DNA of 64,000 nucleotides from positions 5,084,001 to 5,148,000 of the forward strand of contig NZ_OZ245041.1 of assembly GCF_965224175.1 (NCBI RefSeq), in the 5' to 3' direction. Origin of the DNA: Kordia sp965224175 (GTDB lineage Bacteria > Bacteroidota > Bacteroidia > Flavobacteriales > Flavobacteriaceae). Below the pieces are notes generated by a model that did no database searches, was not told the DNA's origin, and was given only the letters and a program-made list of their open reading frames with translations. Made by a program: the position numbers and the translations under genes. Position 1 is the stretch's first letter. Every line of letters begins with the position of its first letter. This document shows positions 51,273-60,522 of this stretch, piece after piece.

Positions 51273-51920
51273 ATGAATTTTGATAATTTTAAAAAAATCC
51301 TTCCAAAAATAGCAAAAATCCAGCTTCCAGGTGTTTCTTCTCAGTTGAAAATGGCACCAGATATTCGTCAAAAAGAATTAAAAGCTATGGAAGATCGTAT
51401 GAAAGATGCTCGAAAGTCTGCAGTAATGGCACTATTTTATCCAAACGCAGCACATGAAACTACATTAGTATTAATTTTACGTAAAACGTATAAAGGTGTA
51501 CATTCCAATCAAGTTGGATTTCCCGGAGGACAAGTAGATCCAGAAGATGTAAATTTTGAAGCAACTGCGTTACGAGAAACAGAAGAAGAAGTAGGTGTAC
51601 ATCGCAATAGTATTCAAGTAATACGAGAACTTACCAGCACTTATATTCCGCCAAGTAATTTTACAGTGATGCCTTATATTGGAATTTTGGAAGAAACACC
51701 AACGTTTGTTCCGCAGCCATCAGAAGTAGAATCAATCATTGAAGTTTCGCTTACAGATTTCTTATCAGAAACATCAATGATAGAAAAAGAATTGACAACT
51801 TCTTATGCAAAAAATATACAAGTTCCAGCATTTTATCTCAATAATTATGTGGTTTGGGGCGCAACGGCTATGATGTTGAGTGAAGTTAAAGACATCATTT
51901 CTAAAGCCATTTCAAATTAG
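51273..51920 (+). CDS. nudL: CoA pyrophosphatase (NUDIX hydrolase)
   Basis: 215 residues. The CoA-specific extension precedes the Nudix box: RKTYKGVHSNQVGFPGGQVD. The box itself is GGQVDPEDVNFEATALRETE followed by EEVGV, with the REUXEE catalytic glutamates in place. It hydrolyses coenzyme A or related dinucleotides to 4'-phosphopantetheine and adenosine 3',5'-bisphosphate. The gene symbol is by family similarity. The acyltransferase gene follows 38 bp downstream and may be cotranscribed. Confidence 0.88.
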   Translation: MNFDNFKKILPKIAKIQLPGVSSQLKMAPDIRQKELKAMEDRMKDARKSAVMALFYPNAAHETTLVLILRKTYKGVHSNQVGFPGGQVDPEDVNFEATALRETEEEVGVHRNSIQVIRELTSTYIPPSNFTVMPYIGILEETPTFVPQPSEVESIIEVSLTDFLSETSMIEKELTTSYAKNIQVPAFYLNNYVVWGATAMMLSEVKDIISKAISN

Positions 51921-51958
51921 TTTTTGTAAGTTTGTAATTCGTTTAAAATTGAACATAC

Positions 51959-52756
51959 ATGGGATTATTCAAAAGAAATCCTTTCGGACATATACTCTTT
52001 TTGAAAAAATGGTTAATTAGAATTGCGGGAACAATGACGCACAGACGTTATCGTGGTTTTAATGAGCTAAAAATAGAAGGTTCTGAGGTATTACGCTCAT
52101 TACCAGACAAAAATGTGTTATTTGTCTCTAATCACCAAACATATTTTGCAGATGTTGTAGCCATGTTTCACGTATTTAATGCGAGCTTAAGCGGACGTGG
52201 TGATTCTATCAAAAATGTAGGATATTTATGGAATCCTAAGTTAAATCTTTACTATGTTGCTGCAAAGGAAACTATGAAAGCAGGATTGCTTCCAAAGATA
52301 CTTGCATACGCAGGTTCTGTGAGTATTGAACGTACTTGGAGAGCAAACGGAGAAGATGTCAACAGACAAGTAAAGATGAGTGATATTTCCAATATTGGAA
52401 TCGCTTTAGATGACGGCTGGGTGATTACTTTTCCGCAAGGAACTACTAGACCTTGGAAACCTATTAGAAAAGGAACTGCACATATCATTAAACGTTACAA
52501 ACCTATTGTTGTACCAATTGTAATTGATGGATTTAGACGTTCTTTCGATAGAAAAGGATTGCGTATCAAAAAGAAAGGAATTCTGCAATCTATGGAAATT
52601 AAACAGCCTTTAGAAATTGATTACGAAAACGAAAGCGTTAAAGACATCATAGAAAAAATAGAATATGCTATAGAACAGCATCCTTCGTTCTTAAAAGTAA
52701 TTCCTCAAGCAGAAATAGAAGCCATGGAAAAATTGAACGAAAAGCGAAGATATTAA
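51959..52756 (+). CDS. 1-acyl-sn-glycerol-3-phosphate acyltransferase (PlsC-like)
   Basis: 265 residues. The four acyltransferase blocks are present: the catalytic His-x4-Asp in VSNHQTYFADVVAMF (~57-62), the substrate block with AGSVSIERTWR, the FPQGTTRP block (usually FPEGTRS, so the Glu is Gln here), and VPIVIDGF. It should acylate lysophosphatidic acid or a related lysolipid at the inner membrane. The E-to-Q change in block III is unusual. Terminator downstream. Confidence 0.88.
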   Translation: MGLFKRNPFGHILFLKKWLIRIAGTMTHRRYRGFNELKIEGSEVLRSLPDKNVLFVSNHQTYFADVVAMFHVFNASLSGRGDSIKNVGYLWNPKLNLYYVAAKETMKAGLLPKILAYAGSVSIERTWRANGEDVNRQVKMSDISNIGIALDDGWVITFPQGTTRPWKPIRKGTAHIIKRYKPIVVPIVIDGFRRSFDRKGLRIKKKGILQSMEIKQPLEIDYENESVKDIIEKIEYAIEQHPSFLKVIPQAEIEAMEKLNEKRRY

Positions 52757-52782
52757 ATAATAGCTTTAAAAAAATAGAATAG

Positions 52783-52819
52783 AAAAAGGACTCAATAGTA
52801 TATGCTGAGTCCTTTTTTT
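52783..52819 (+). terminator. Rho-independent terminator
   Basis: AAAAAGGACTCA/TGAGTCCTTTTT, a 12-bp stem with 11-nt loop and T run, 26 bp after the acyltransferase stop. Confidence 0.88.
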
Positions 52820-52844
52820 ATGATAGTAATAAAAACAACTAAAA

Positions 52845-53105
52845 CTAGTTGTTTTCATTTGTTGTTTCTTCTTCGTTTGGTACTTCGTTGGTATTAATAG
52901 TCGTATAAAGAACATGTCCAACCTTGTTGAATACTTTATAAATAAGTTGTATAAAACCTCCATTATTCATTGTATACATAGAAGTTGTCGCACTTGGAGT
53001 GACTAACGATGTATTGAATTGGCTTTGAAAAGTATTTGTTTGTTCGTGAGCACTGATAGAAATACTAAACATTGCGAACATTATTAATAAAAGTATCTTC
53101 TTCAT
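52845..53105 (-). CDS. Small secreted protein
   Basis: 86 residues from MKKILLLIMFAMFSISISAH; upstream frame extension overlaps the preceding gene and is rejected. A signal peptide (cleavage after ISAHE) is followed by an Asn/Thr-rich region and a hydrophobic-amphipathic FIQLIYKVFNKVGHVLYTTI, then an acidic tail (NEVPNEEETTNENN). It is immediately downstream of the sigma-factor/membrane-protein pair on the same strand, with 26 bp between. No family is recognised; proximity suggests it is in the sigma factor regulon. Confidence 0.65.
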   Translation of the reverse strand: MKKILLLIMFAMFSISISAHEQTNTFQSQFNTSLVTPSATTSMYTMNNGGFIQLIYKVFNKVGHVLYTTINTNEVPNEEETTNENN

Positions 53106-53131
53106 GATGTTGTAGTTTTGCGGTAAAGTTT

Positions 53132-53758
53132 TTATGATTTTAATTGTTGTAATTCTGTGTAGTTGCGTTTTAGCTTTTTTGTAAGTAATCCGTATAATAA
53201 GTAGTACACTCCATAAAATACGAGTACTATAAGACAAGCTAACAAGATGGTAACCAATGCTAACATTAAGTAACTTGATACTGTTGCTTCTGCTTTAAAT
53301 TGCTCCATTCCACCTGCTTCTGCAATAAAACCTGTTGGTACAGCAACACAAACAGTTACTGCAATAGCACTCAAACTGTACATTACATAATGTTTTACAG
53401 TTTTACGAGTCGTAATAATATTTTGCATTAAATCTTTTACGGAACTTGTTGTAGAAATCTTTTTATAATTTCTAAAGAACTTATAAATAAAATAAAATAC
53501 TACAACAGAGGAAAAGTAATAAAACCAATTAAACCAAATTGGTGTATTTGAGTTCTCCATGGCTTCAGGTTTTAAAATAAATATGAGAATCACACTTGCA
53601 ACTCCAAAACCTAATTCTAGTAAACTGACATAAAAAATCCATTTAACGAGAGAAGATGACTTCTTCAGGATCATTTTGTCAATATCATTGTAGGATAGCT
53701 TAGGTTGATTCACCTCTTGCTTTTTCCAGTCTTTTTTTAATAAATCTAATTCTTCCAT
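53132..53758 (-). CDS. Membrane protein encoded with an ECF sigma factor (possible anti-sigma)
   Basis: 208 residues. A short cytosolic N-terminus (MEELDLLKKDWKKQEVNQPK, then LSYNDIDKMILKKSSS) is followed by four transmembrane helices (~39-60, ~74-95, ~125-147, ~160-190). The cytosolic helix-rich N-terminus ahead of a membrane domain, and the 3-bp gap to the sigma-factor gene, fit an anti-sigma factor or sensor. It lacks the zinc-binding ZAS motif, so this is inferred from context. Confidence 0.75.
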   Translation of the reverse strand: MEELDLLKKDWKKQEVNQPKLSYNDIDKMILKKSSSLVKWIFYVSLLELGFGVASVILIFILKPEAMENSNTPIWFNWFYYFSSVVVFYFIYKFFRNYKKISTTSSVKDLMQNIITTRKTVKHYVMYSLSAIAVTVCVAVPTGFIAEAGGMEQFKAEATVSSYLMLALVTILLACLIVLVFYGVYYLLYGLLTKKLKRNYTELQQLKS

Positions 53759-53761
53759 AAT

Positions 53762-54256
53762 TTATGGATTTAAAATCTTCTTCAATTTGGTCTTAATTCT
53801 GTTCATCTTCACACGTGCATTCACTTCCGTAATACCAATTGTTTCGGCTATTTCTTTATAATTTTTATCTTCTAAGTATAAGAAAATCAAGGCTTTTTCA
53901 ATATCTGATAATTGCTTGATTGCTTTATACATAATTTTTAACTGTTCTTCTTCAGTATCATCATAATCCTCGGATGTTATTTTAAAAACAACACTTTCAT
54001 AATCTTGTGTTTTTACACGACGTTTAGATTTTCTGTACAATGTAATAGCAGTATTCAATGCTACACGATACATCCAAGTACTGAATTTAGAATCGCCTCT
54101 AAATTTTGGATATGCTTTCCATAATTGTATCGTTATCTCCTGAAAAAGATCGTTGTGCTGATCTTTGCCAGATGTATAAATTCTACAAACTTTATGAACG
54201 ATATTCTGGTGACGTTCTAATTCTGTAACAAAACTATGTTCGAGGTTTTTGCTCAA
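53762..54256 (-). CDS. ECF-type RNA polymerase sigma factor
   Basis: 164 residues. Region 2 is IVHKVCRIYTSGKDQHNDLF, QEITIQLWKAYPKFRG and FSTWMYRVALNTAITLYRKS. Region 4 is QLSDIEKALIFLYLEDKNYK followed by EIAETIGITEVNARVKMNRI. The start appears to be TTG (TTGAGCAAAAACC), as no ATG occurs before region 2.4; the flavobacterial homologues begin at a matching point. It directs transcription of an unknown regulon and is followed at 3 bp by a membrane protein that may hold it inactive. Confidence 0.92.
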   Translation of the reverse strand: MSKNLEHSFVTELERHQNIVHKVCRIYTSGKDQHNDLFQEITIQLWKAYPKFRGDSKFSTWMYRVALNTAITLYRKSKRRVKTQDYESVVFKITSEDYDDTEEEQLKIMYKAIKQLSDIEKALIFLYLEDKNYKEIAETIGITEVNARVKMNRIKTKLKKILNP

Positions 54257-54411
54257 TTTTTGATGGTTATTTGCCTATAAGTGTTTATGAATACAAATAT
54301 GTTACATATTTTTTAAAAAAACTTTTAGAAAGCTGTATTTTTGTAATGAATTCATGACTTTTTCAAGTACTGAAAAATTAAAATGAGTTCAGTATTAAGG
54401 ATCAATCTTTT

Positions 54412-55695
54412 ATGAATATACCAAGAACGAGCTTTCCAAGAGTTGTCATTATAGGTGGTGGATTTGCAGGAGTTTCATTAGCAAAACAACTCGGAAAACA
54501 AGAAGTACAAGCTGTTTTACTCGACAAACATAATTATCATACATTCCAACCTTTACTATATCAGGTATCTACAGGCGGATTAGAACCAGATTCTATTGCG
54601 TATCCGATTCGTAAAATTGTAAAGGATTACCCTAATTTTTACTTCCGATTGGCAAATGTTGATGCTATAGACACAGAAAATAAATGTGTGTGTACTGATA
54701 TTGGCGATTTAGCCTATGATCATTTGGTGATTGCTACAGGATCAAAAACAAACTTTTTTGGAAACTCTGAAATCGAAAAACATAGTATGGTGATGAAAAC
54801 GATTCCGCAATCGTTGAATCTTCGTAGCTTGATTTTAGAAAACTTTGAACATGCCATTTTGAAATCTGATCTAGAAGAACGAAATGCTTTAATGAATTTT
54901 GTCATTGTAGGAGCCGGACCAACTGGTGTAGAATTGGCTGGTGCTTTGGCAGAAATAAAAAAAGGAATTCTTCCAAAAGATTATCCTGATTTAGACATTC
55001 GTCAGATGAAAATCAATTTGGTGCAAGGCTCAGATCGAATATTACCAGCCATGAGTGAAAAAGCATCCGCAAAGGCGGAAGATTATTTACAAGGACTTGG
55101 CGTTGATGTTTGGAAAAATTTACGCGTAACTAATTATGATGGCGATTGGGTAAGTACGAATGATACAGTAAGCTTCAAAGCAGCTACTTTAATCTGGTCT
55201 GCAGGAGTAAAAGGAGCAACAATTGCAGGTGTAGATGGTGAAGAACTCATTACAAGAGGCAATAGAATCTTAGTAAATCAATTTAATCAAGTAAAAGGTT
55301 TTGATAACATATATGCGCTTGGTGACATTGCTTCTATGCAAAGTGAAGACTATCCTTATGGACATCCTATGATGGCTCAACCAGCTATTCAACAAGGAAA
55401 ACATCTAGGGAAAAACCTTATTCGTCAATTAAATGGTAAAGAAATGAAGCCATTTAGCTATTTCGACAAAGGCTCTATGGCAACGGTAGGTCGTAATAAA
55501 GCAGTAGTAGATTTACCAAAATTTAAATTTCAAGGAGTCTTTGCATGGTTTGTATGGATGTTTGTACACCTTTTCTTTTTAATCGGATTTAGAAATCGAA
55601 TGGTTGTATTTATCAACTGGGTTTACAATTACATTCGTTTTGACAGAGAAGCACGTCTAATTATTAGACCGTTTAAAAAAACAAAACAGCGTTAG
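54412..55695 (+). CDS. ndh: Type II NADH dehydrogenase (NDH-2)
   Basis: 427 residues. N-terminal FAD motif RVVIIGGGFAGVSLAKQLGK, NADH motif FVIVGAGPTGVELAGALAEI (~162-181), and FAD-distal IYALGDIAS (~303). The C-terminal membrane-anchoring helices (WFVWMFVHLFFLIGFRNRMV) match flavobacterial NDH-2. It oxidises NADH and reduces menaquinone at the cytoplasmic membrane without pumping ions. It is divergent from the sigma factor and overlaps the convergent YhhN gene by 4 bp. Confidence 0.92.
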   Translation: MNIPRTSFPRVVIIGGGFAGVSLAKQLGKQEVQAVLLDKHNYHTFQPLLYQVSTGGLEPDSIAYPIRKIVKDYPNFYFRLANVDAIDTENKCVCTDIGDLAYDHLVIATGSKTNFFGNSEIEKHSMVMKTIPQSLNLRSLILENFEHAILKSDLEERNALMNFVIVGAGPTGVELAGALAEIKKGILPKDYPDLDIRQMKINLVQGSDRILPAMSEKASAKAEDYLQGLGVDVWKNLRVTNYDGDWVSTNDTVSFKAATLIWSAGVKGATIAGVDGEELITRGNRILVNQFNQVKGFDNIYALGDIASMQSEDYPYGHPMMAQPAIQQGKHLGKNLIRQLNGKEMKPFSYFDKGSMATVGRNKAVVDLPKFKFQGVFAWFVWMFVHLFFLIGFRNRMVVFINWVYNYIRFDREARLIIRPFKKTKQR

Positions 55696-56387
55696 TTTAA
55701 TAATGCTAAATCATCTTTTTCGGAGCATTTAATACTCAATATACCCAAGATAAGGAAGAGTTGAGAAAAACCATAAAAAAGCATGATAGAAATGTCTTTG
55801 TAAGGAACTGCTTTATGAAAAGCATGTAAGCCTATAATAATTTGCGCTACAGCAAAAAAGATTGTGCCCATAAATACAAAACGATAACTAGCATTATTTA
55901 CATTTTTATAGCGTAAATAACCAATCTTCATAAAATTTAAAACAGTTGCTATATAAATCATTACTGGAATCAGTAAATTATGTAGTCCATCATACATTAA
56001 GTATATCAAAGAAAGAGCAATCAATAAAGAAATTGCCAAAAAAGGAATCAATCGATCAATATCGTATGTTGTCTGTTTATAAAAATAAGACGAGTAGAGC
56101 AATATTGCTACTAGAAACAAACATAAACCACCAATAAAGGAGTAAAAAGGAGTATCTTCTAATAAGATTGTATCTCCAGCGCACAAAAATAGAAGAGCGG
56201 AAATTATTGTCCATCTATCCAATGGTTTTAATGAAACACTATTTATAAAAAAGAAAATACCTAAAATAACCGTAATTAATGGCTTGGTAATTAGTCTGTA
56301 TTCGTAAAACTCTTTAGCATTATTAAAATAAATGTCTAAAGATAGATTCAGTAAGAAAAGTGCAATAAAAATTTTAAAAAATTTCAT
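55692..56387 (-). CDS. Lysoplasmalogenase (YhhN family), first paralogue
   Basis: 231 residues from the ATG of MKFFKIFIALFLLNLSLDIY; a TTG three codons earlier is less likely. Eight transmembrane helices with the YhhN pattern: FYEYRLITKPLITVILGIFF, LFLCAGDTILLED and LIPVMIYIATVLNF. The enzyme cleaves the vinyl ether of lysoplasmalogen, or acts as a related lipid hydrolase. The catalytic Asp region (SALLFLCAGDTILL) is present. The neighbour at 56444 is a paralogue; the pair is a tandem duplication with strong divergence. Confidence 0.82.
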   Translation of the reverse strand: MKFFKIFIALFLLNLSLDIYFNNAKEFYEYRLITKPLITVILGIFFFINSVSLKPLDRWTIISALLFLCAGDTILLEDTPFYSFIGGLCLFLVAILLYSSYFYKQTTYDIDRLIPFLAISLLIALSLIYLMYDGLHNLLIPVMIYIATVLNFMKIGYLRYKNVNNASYRFVFMGTIFFAVAQIIIGLHAFHKAVPYKDISIMLFYGFSQLFLILGILSIKCSEKDDLALLN

Positions 56388-56443
56388 ATACTTCAATGCG
56401 CCTTTAAAAAGCGTTGCAATTTAGTAAAAAAAATAGTACAGAT

Positions 56444-57109
56444 TTATTTTTGGTAACTTTTGATGATTCCAGTAATTATTAGAAATTGAGCAGTAGCATA
56501 CGTAGTCATAATACTTAGGTTTGAAAGCGGAAGTGTGCTGTGAAATTTATTTACAGCTAGAAGGCTATCTGATACAATGAAAAATACTGCTCCAACACAT
56601 ACATATTGAAATCCTTGCCGTAATACCATTCCTCTTCTCATAAACGCAGTTATTGCCATTGTAAGAATTGCTGTCATATATATCAATACGGGAATTAACA
56701 AATCACCCAAATTATCTTTAATTATCCAAAATAATCCTATAGCATATAGTAAAAACAATACAGCCCATGAAAGATTATCTTTTTTTCCATTACGATCACG
56801 CAGAAACACGACAATATACATTATGTGTGCTATTAAAAAAGAAATCAATCCAGCGATAAAAAAACCTTCATCATTTGTGACAAACATCAATAAAACATCG
56901 CCCCACAAAGAAAAGAGTAGTGCCAATATTGTAGTTATTTTTACTGAAAAATGAAGATGATCTGAATTAAATATAAAAAATAACATCAACGTAATTACAA
57001 TGGCAGGTTTTGTAAAATAATGCCAAGTCGTGTAACTCTCAAAACTTCCAAAAATAAGTTCGAGTATTACGATAATGATAAAAATGATGGTAAATAATCT
57101 CGTTTTCAT
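56444..57109 (-). CDS. Lysoplasmalogenase (YhhN family), second paralogue
   Basis: 221 residues, eight transmembrane helices. YhhN signatures include SYTTWHYFTKPAIVITLMLF, LLFSLWGDVLLMF and LLIPVLIYMTAILTM, then YVCVGAVFFIVSDSLLAVNK. The GDVLL motif corresponds to GDTIL in the neighbouring gene. The ATG overlaps the stop of the metal-dependent hydrolase gene by 3 bp (ATGA-type), indicating an operon with it and the small gene upstream. Confidence 0.85.
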   Translation of the reverse strand: MKTRLFTIIFIIIVILELIFGSFESYTTWHYFTKPAIVITLMLFFIFNSDHLHFSVKITTILALLFSLWGDVLLMFVTNDEGFFIAGLISFLIAHIMYIVVFLRDRNGKKDNLSWAVLFLLYAIGLFWIIKDNLGDLLIPVLIYMTAILTMAITAFMRRGMVLRQGFQYVCVGAVFFIVSDSLLAVNKFHSTLPLSNLSIMTTYATAQFLIITGIIKSYQK

Positions 57110-57645
57110 AGATCTTTCTTTTTAAAGAATATCGTCATCGCAATTAAGATTGCACACGGAATTCCAATATAAAAAGCTTCATTTTGTAATACACGCAATC
57201 CCCATTCACTAAAGAAATTACGAGCACCTAATGGCGAAACCAAAATCGGTCGCCAAGGAAAAAAATAACGTGAATTATCAAATGGAATCAAAAAACCAAC
57301 GCCTCTTCCGCCATTTGTACATGCATCCAACAAACTATGCGAAAGTGTAGCCAATAAAAAAGCGGTAAATAAAACAATTCCGGTTTTAGAAAAGTACTTG
57401 ATTTTTCTATAGAAAATGACACGCATCAAAAAGGACAATAGAAAAGCAAACAAAATACTATGTGTAAATCCGCGATGTCCCAACGGATGCATATAAGAAT
57501 ATCCAAATTGGAACATAATAACGTCTGCATCAGGAATGACAGCACAAAAAATAAATAACAAAGATAATTTTACTGGATTTAATTTCAGATTAGAAACTTT
57601 TCCTATCGTGTAGGCAGCAAGCGCATGCCCAAAAATAGATGCCAT
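57106..57645 (-). CDS. Membrane-bound metal-dependent hydrolase (YdjM/LexA-regulated family)
   Basis: 179 residues. The conserved metal-binding set is visible: ASIFGHALAAYTIG at the N-terminus, IPDADVIMF (~35-43), GHRGFTHSILFAF (~57-66) and ATLSHSLLDACTNGGRGVGF. It has four to five transmembrane helices. This is the DUF457/YdjM family of inner-membrane hydrolases; substrate unknown, although location before a YhhN gene suggests lipid metabolism. Confidence 0.88.
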   Translation of the reverse strand: MASIFGHALAAYTIGKVSNLKLNPVKLSLLFIFCAVIPDADVIMFQFGYSYMHPLGHRGFTHSILFAFLLSFLMRVIFYRKIKYFSKTGIVLFTAFLLATLSHSLLDACTNGGRGVGFLIPFDNSRYFFPWRPILVSPLGARNFFSEWGLRVLQNEAFYIGIPCAILIAMTIFFKKKDL

Positions 57646-57902
57646 TACTTAGAATTAGAATATTCGTCCAAAATCGTTTTTTCTTGTGGAGTTAAACTTT
57701 CGACACCTTTATCGCTTATTTTTTCGAGAATGCGATCAATGTTTTCCTGTTTTGCTTTTCGTTTTGCGTTAAATTCATCATCAATCGTATAATACTTTTG
57801 ATTAGAACTCTTAGAAAGTCCAGAACTATTCTTTCTTGATGTAAAGATGATGTAAACAAAGATAGCGATAACCGCTACAGAAATCAAAGGCATTAAACTC
57901 AT
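57645..57902 (-). CDS. Small membrane-anchored hypothetical protein
   Basis: 85 residues from the ATG of MSLMPLISVAVIAIFVYIIF; the TTG two codons earlier is less likely. One N-terminal helix (~4-22) is followed by a charged soluble segment (KRKAKQENIDRILEKISDKG, then VESLTPQEKTILDEYSN). The LTPQEKTILDEYSN tail is the SHOCT-like or DUF6576-type helix common at the end of flavobacterial rhomboid and small membrane proteins. Stop and the downstream hydrolase start share one base, so the genes are coupled. Confidence 0.75.
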   Translation of the reverse strand: MSLMPLISVAVIAIFVYIIFTSRKNSSGLSKSSNQKYYTIDDEFNAKRKAKQENIDRILEKISDKGVESLTPQEKTILDEYSNSK

Positions 57903-58055
57903 AAGCAAATAGTACTTGTTGGGATTTTTTATACATCAAAGCTACAATATTTCTGTTTTTTGTGCAATGGACTAAAAATACAATTCATCCTAAAATAACG
58001 ACAATTGAGCATTTCCTTTTTTCAGAATCATTCATTTCGAAAGAGATTTGTCCCA

Positions 58056-58093
58056 TCATCAATCAACACTTCGACTCAGTTCAGTGTAAAAAA
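58056..58093 (+). repeat. Dispersed leader element, copy 6
   Basis: ATCATCAATCAACACTTCGA followed by CTCAGTTCAGTGTAAAAAAC, ending 12 bp before the receptor ATG. It is the best-preserved copy and serves as the reference. Confidence 0.7.
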
Positions 58094-58105
58094 CAAAATA
58101 ATATC

Positions 58106-60259
58106 ATGAAAAAAATAATACTTGTTCTCTGTTTGTGTTTACAACATATCGTTTTTGGGCAAACTACAGTTACTGGAATTGTAACCGATTCATCTAACCA
58201 ACCAATTCTTGGCGCAAACGTATATCTTGAAGGAACATTTGACGGCGCTTCTACCAATGAAAAAGGTGCATTTAATTTTACGACAGAAGAAACAGGAACG
58301 CAGGTTTTAATTGTTTCTTTTTTATCGTTTGAAACTAAAAAGGTAACACTAGATGTTTCAGAAATGAAAGATGTAAACATTAAGCTGCAAGAAAATGTAG
58401 ATGCGCTCAATGCTGTAATTTTAAGTGCCGGTTCGTTTGAAGCTGGAGAAAATGCAAAAGTCACAGCGCTAAAACCTTTAGACATTGTAACCACAGCAAG
58501 CGCTTTAGGAGATGTTGTAGGCGCTTTACAAACTTTACCGGGAACAAGTACAGTTGCTGAAGATGGACGTTTATTTGTACGTGGTGGACGAGCAGAAGAA
58601 ACACAAATTTTTATTGACGGAATTCGCGTGTTTACACCGTATACCAATACAACGAACAACATTCCTGCGCGTGGACGTTATTCGCCGTTTCTATTCAAAG
58701 GAATTACGTTTTCTACAGGTGGATATTCTGCAGAATTCGGTCAAGCTTTATCTGGAGTTTTAGAGTTAAATACAATTAATGAACCTGATCAAGAGAAAAC
58801 AGATATTTCTGTAATGACTGTTGGTGGTGCGCTTGGACATACAGAAAAGTGGGAGAAAGGTTCCGTGAGTTTTAGTACTTCATACATCAATCTTGCTCCG
58901 TATTTAGAACTATTTCCAGATCGTAATGAGTGGAAAAAACCATTTCAAGGCGGACAAGGAGAAAGTGTATTTCGTCATCATTTTGAGAATGGAACTTTAA
59001 AATTTTATACTGCGTTTGATATTACAGACTTTGAACTCGATCAAGAAAGTATCAATTTTGATGAATTGGTTCGTTTTAAGCTAAACAATAATAACTTATA
59101 TATGAATGGTTCGTACAAAGGTGTTTTTGGCGAAAATTGGTCTATTTCTTCTGGGTTGAGTTACACACGCGACAATTCAAAAATTAGAATCATTGACGAT
59201 AAAGTAAACAGTTTAGAAAATTCATTTCACTTTAAAACTAAATTGAAAAGAAAGTTTAGCAATAGAATCAAACTAAGTTTTGGAGCCGAATATTTTACGA
59301 CTGACTTTGACGAAAGTTTTGAAAATCCTTTTGTAGAAAAAATTGATTACGGTTTTAAAAGTAATTTAATTGGCGCTTTCGCGGAAACGGACATATTTTT
59401 CTCTAAAAACTTTGCAATGAAAGCTGGAGTACGTTTAGATCATACAGATATGTTGGACAAAACAACAATTTCACCACGATTATCAGTAGCGTATAAAACT
59501 TCTGAGAAAGATCAAGTATCGTTTGCCTTTGGACAATTTTATCAAAATCCGAATAATAATTATTTAAAGTTTAATACAGGTTTTAAGCCAGAAAGTTCGA
59601 CACATTATATCTTAAACTATCAATATGTACATGAAGGAAAAACATTTAGAGCAGAAGCGTATCATAAAGAATACAACGATTTAATTACATTTTCAGGAGA
59701 TTTTCCAGATCCAAATTCAAGCTTTGCCAATGATGGTTTTGGACATGCTACTGGTTTAGATATTTTTTGGAGAGACAACAAAAGCATTAAAAATGTAGAT
59801 TATTGGGTTTCGTATTCGTACTTAGACACACAGCGTAAATTTGAAAATTTTCCAGTAGAAGCAATGCCAAATTTTGCTACAAAACATAACTTTTCTTTAG
59901 TAACTAAACATTGGATTGATAAATTGAAAAGTCAGGTAGGATTTAGTTATAACTATTCATCAGGAAGAACATATACAAATCCAAATACGACAGGTTTTTT
60001 ATCAGAAAAAACAAAAGATTATCATAGTTTGAGTGTGAATTGGGCATATTTACTATCGCCACAAAAAATACTATACTTTTCAGTATCAAATGCTTTAGGA
60101 GTTCGAAATGTTTTTGGGTATGAATATGCAAATCAGCCAGATATCAATGGAACATTTCAGCGAATGACACGTCGTCCGGCTGCAGATCAGTTTTTCTTTG
60201 TTGGTTTCTTTTGGACTATTAGTGATGATAAAAAGAGTAATCAGTTGGATACATTGTAG
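58106..60259 (+). CDS. TonB-dependent outer membrane receptor
   Basis: 717 residues from MKKIILVLCLCLQHIVFGQT (signal peptide); the longer frame would put the dispersed repeat inside the protein. A CarboxypepD_reg-like domain (~20-105, VTGIVTDSSNQPILGANVYL) precedes the plug (~120-230, DVVGALQTLPGTSTVAEDGR, LFVRGGRAEETQIFIDG) and a beta-barrel to the end. No SusD partner is adjacent, so this is a stand-alone receptor for a siderophore, metal complex or peptide. No TonB box is obvious. Confidence 0.92.
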   Translation: MKKIILVLCLCLQHIVFGQTTVTGIVTDSSNQPILGANVYLEGTFDGASTNEKGAFNFTTEETGTQVLIVSFLSFETKKVTLDVSEMKDVNIKLQENVDALNAVILSAGSFEAGENAKVTALKPLDIVTTASALGDVVGALQTLPGTSTVAEDGRLFVRGGRAEETQIFIDGIRVFTPYTNTTNNIPARGRYSPFLFKGITFSTGGYSAEFGQALSGVLELNTINEPDQEKTDISVMTVGGALGHTEKWEKGSVSFSTSYINLAPYLELFPDRNEWKKPFQGGQGESVFRHHFENGTLKFYTAFDITDFELDQESINFDELVRFKLNNNNLYMNGSYKGVFGENWSISSGLSYTRDNSKIRIIDDKVNSLENSFHFKTKLKRKFSNRIKLSFGAEYFTTDFDESFENPFVEKIDYGFKSNLIGAFAETDIFFSKNFAMKAGVRLDHTDMLDKTTISPRLSVAYKTSEKDQVSFAFGQFYQNPNNNYLKFNTGFKPESSTHYILNYQYVHEGKTFRAEAYHKEYNDLITFSGDFPDPNSSFANDGFGHATGLDIFWRDNKSIKNVDYWVSYSYLDTQRKFENFPVEAMPNFATKHNFSLVTKHWIDKLKSQVGFSYNYSSGRTYTNPNTTGFLSEKTKDYHSLSVNWAYLLSPQKILYFSVSNALGVRNVFGYEYANQPDINGTFQRMTRRPAADQFFFVGFFWTISDDKKSNQLDTL

Positions 60260-60522
60260 TTGTCTGTTGGATTTCATTTTTGCTCGATAATTAGTTTTTT
60301 AAAATCTGTGTCATATTTGGTGCTACAAATTTTAGTTTTCGTTCCATAAAATGCTCAACTCGTTCTATTTTTTTGAAAAAGTAAGTTTTTATTTCCCAAA
60401 TTTGGATTGTCAAAAAGTAATAGCTAGCTGAAATAATTGACTTTTGACATTCATCAATACCAAATTGGCGTAACCTGAAAAGCCTACTAATAAATAGAGT
60501 AAGGAAACAATTTATCAACATC

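Noticed and set aside
58081..58662. Long minus-strand ORF inside the TonB receptor gene
   Set aside because: Antisense shadow of a well supported coding region.
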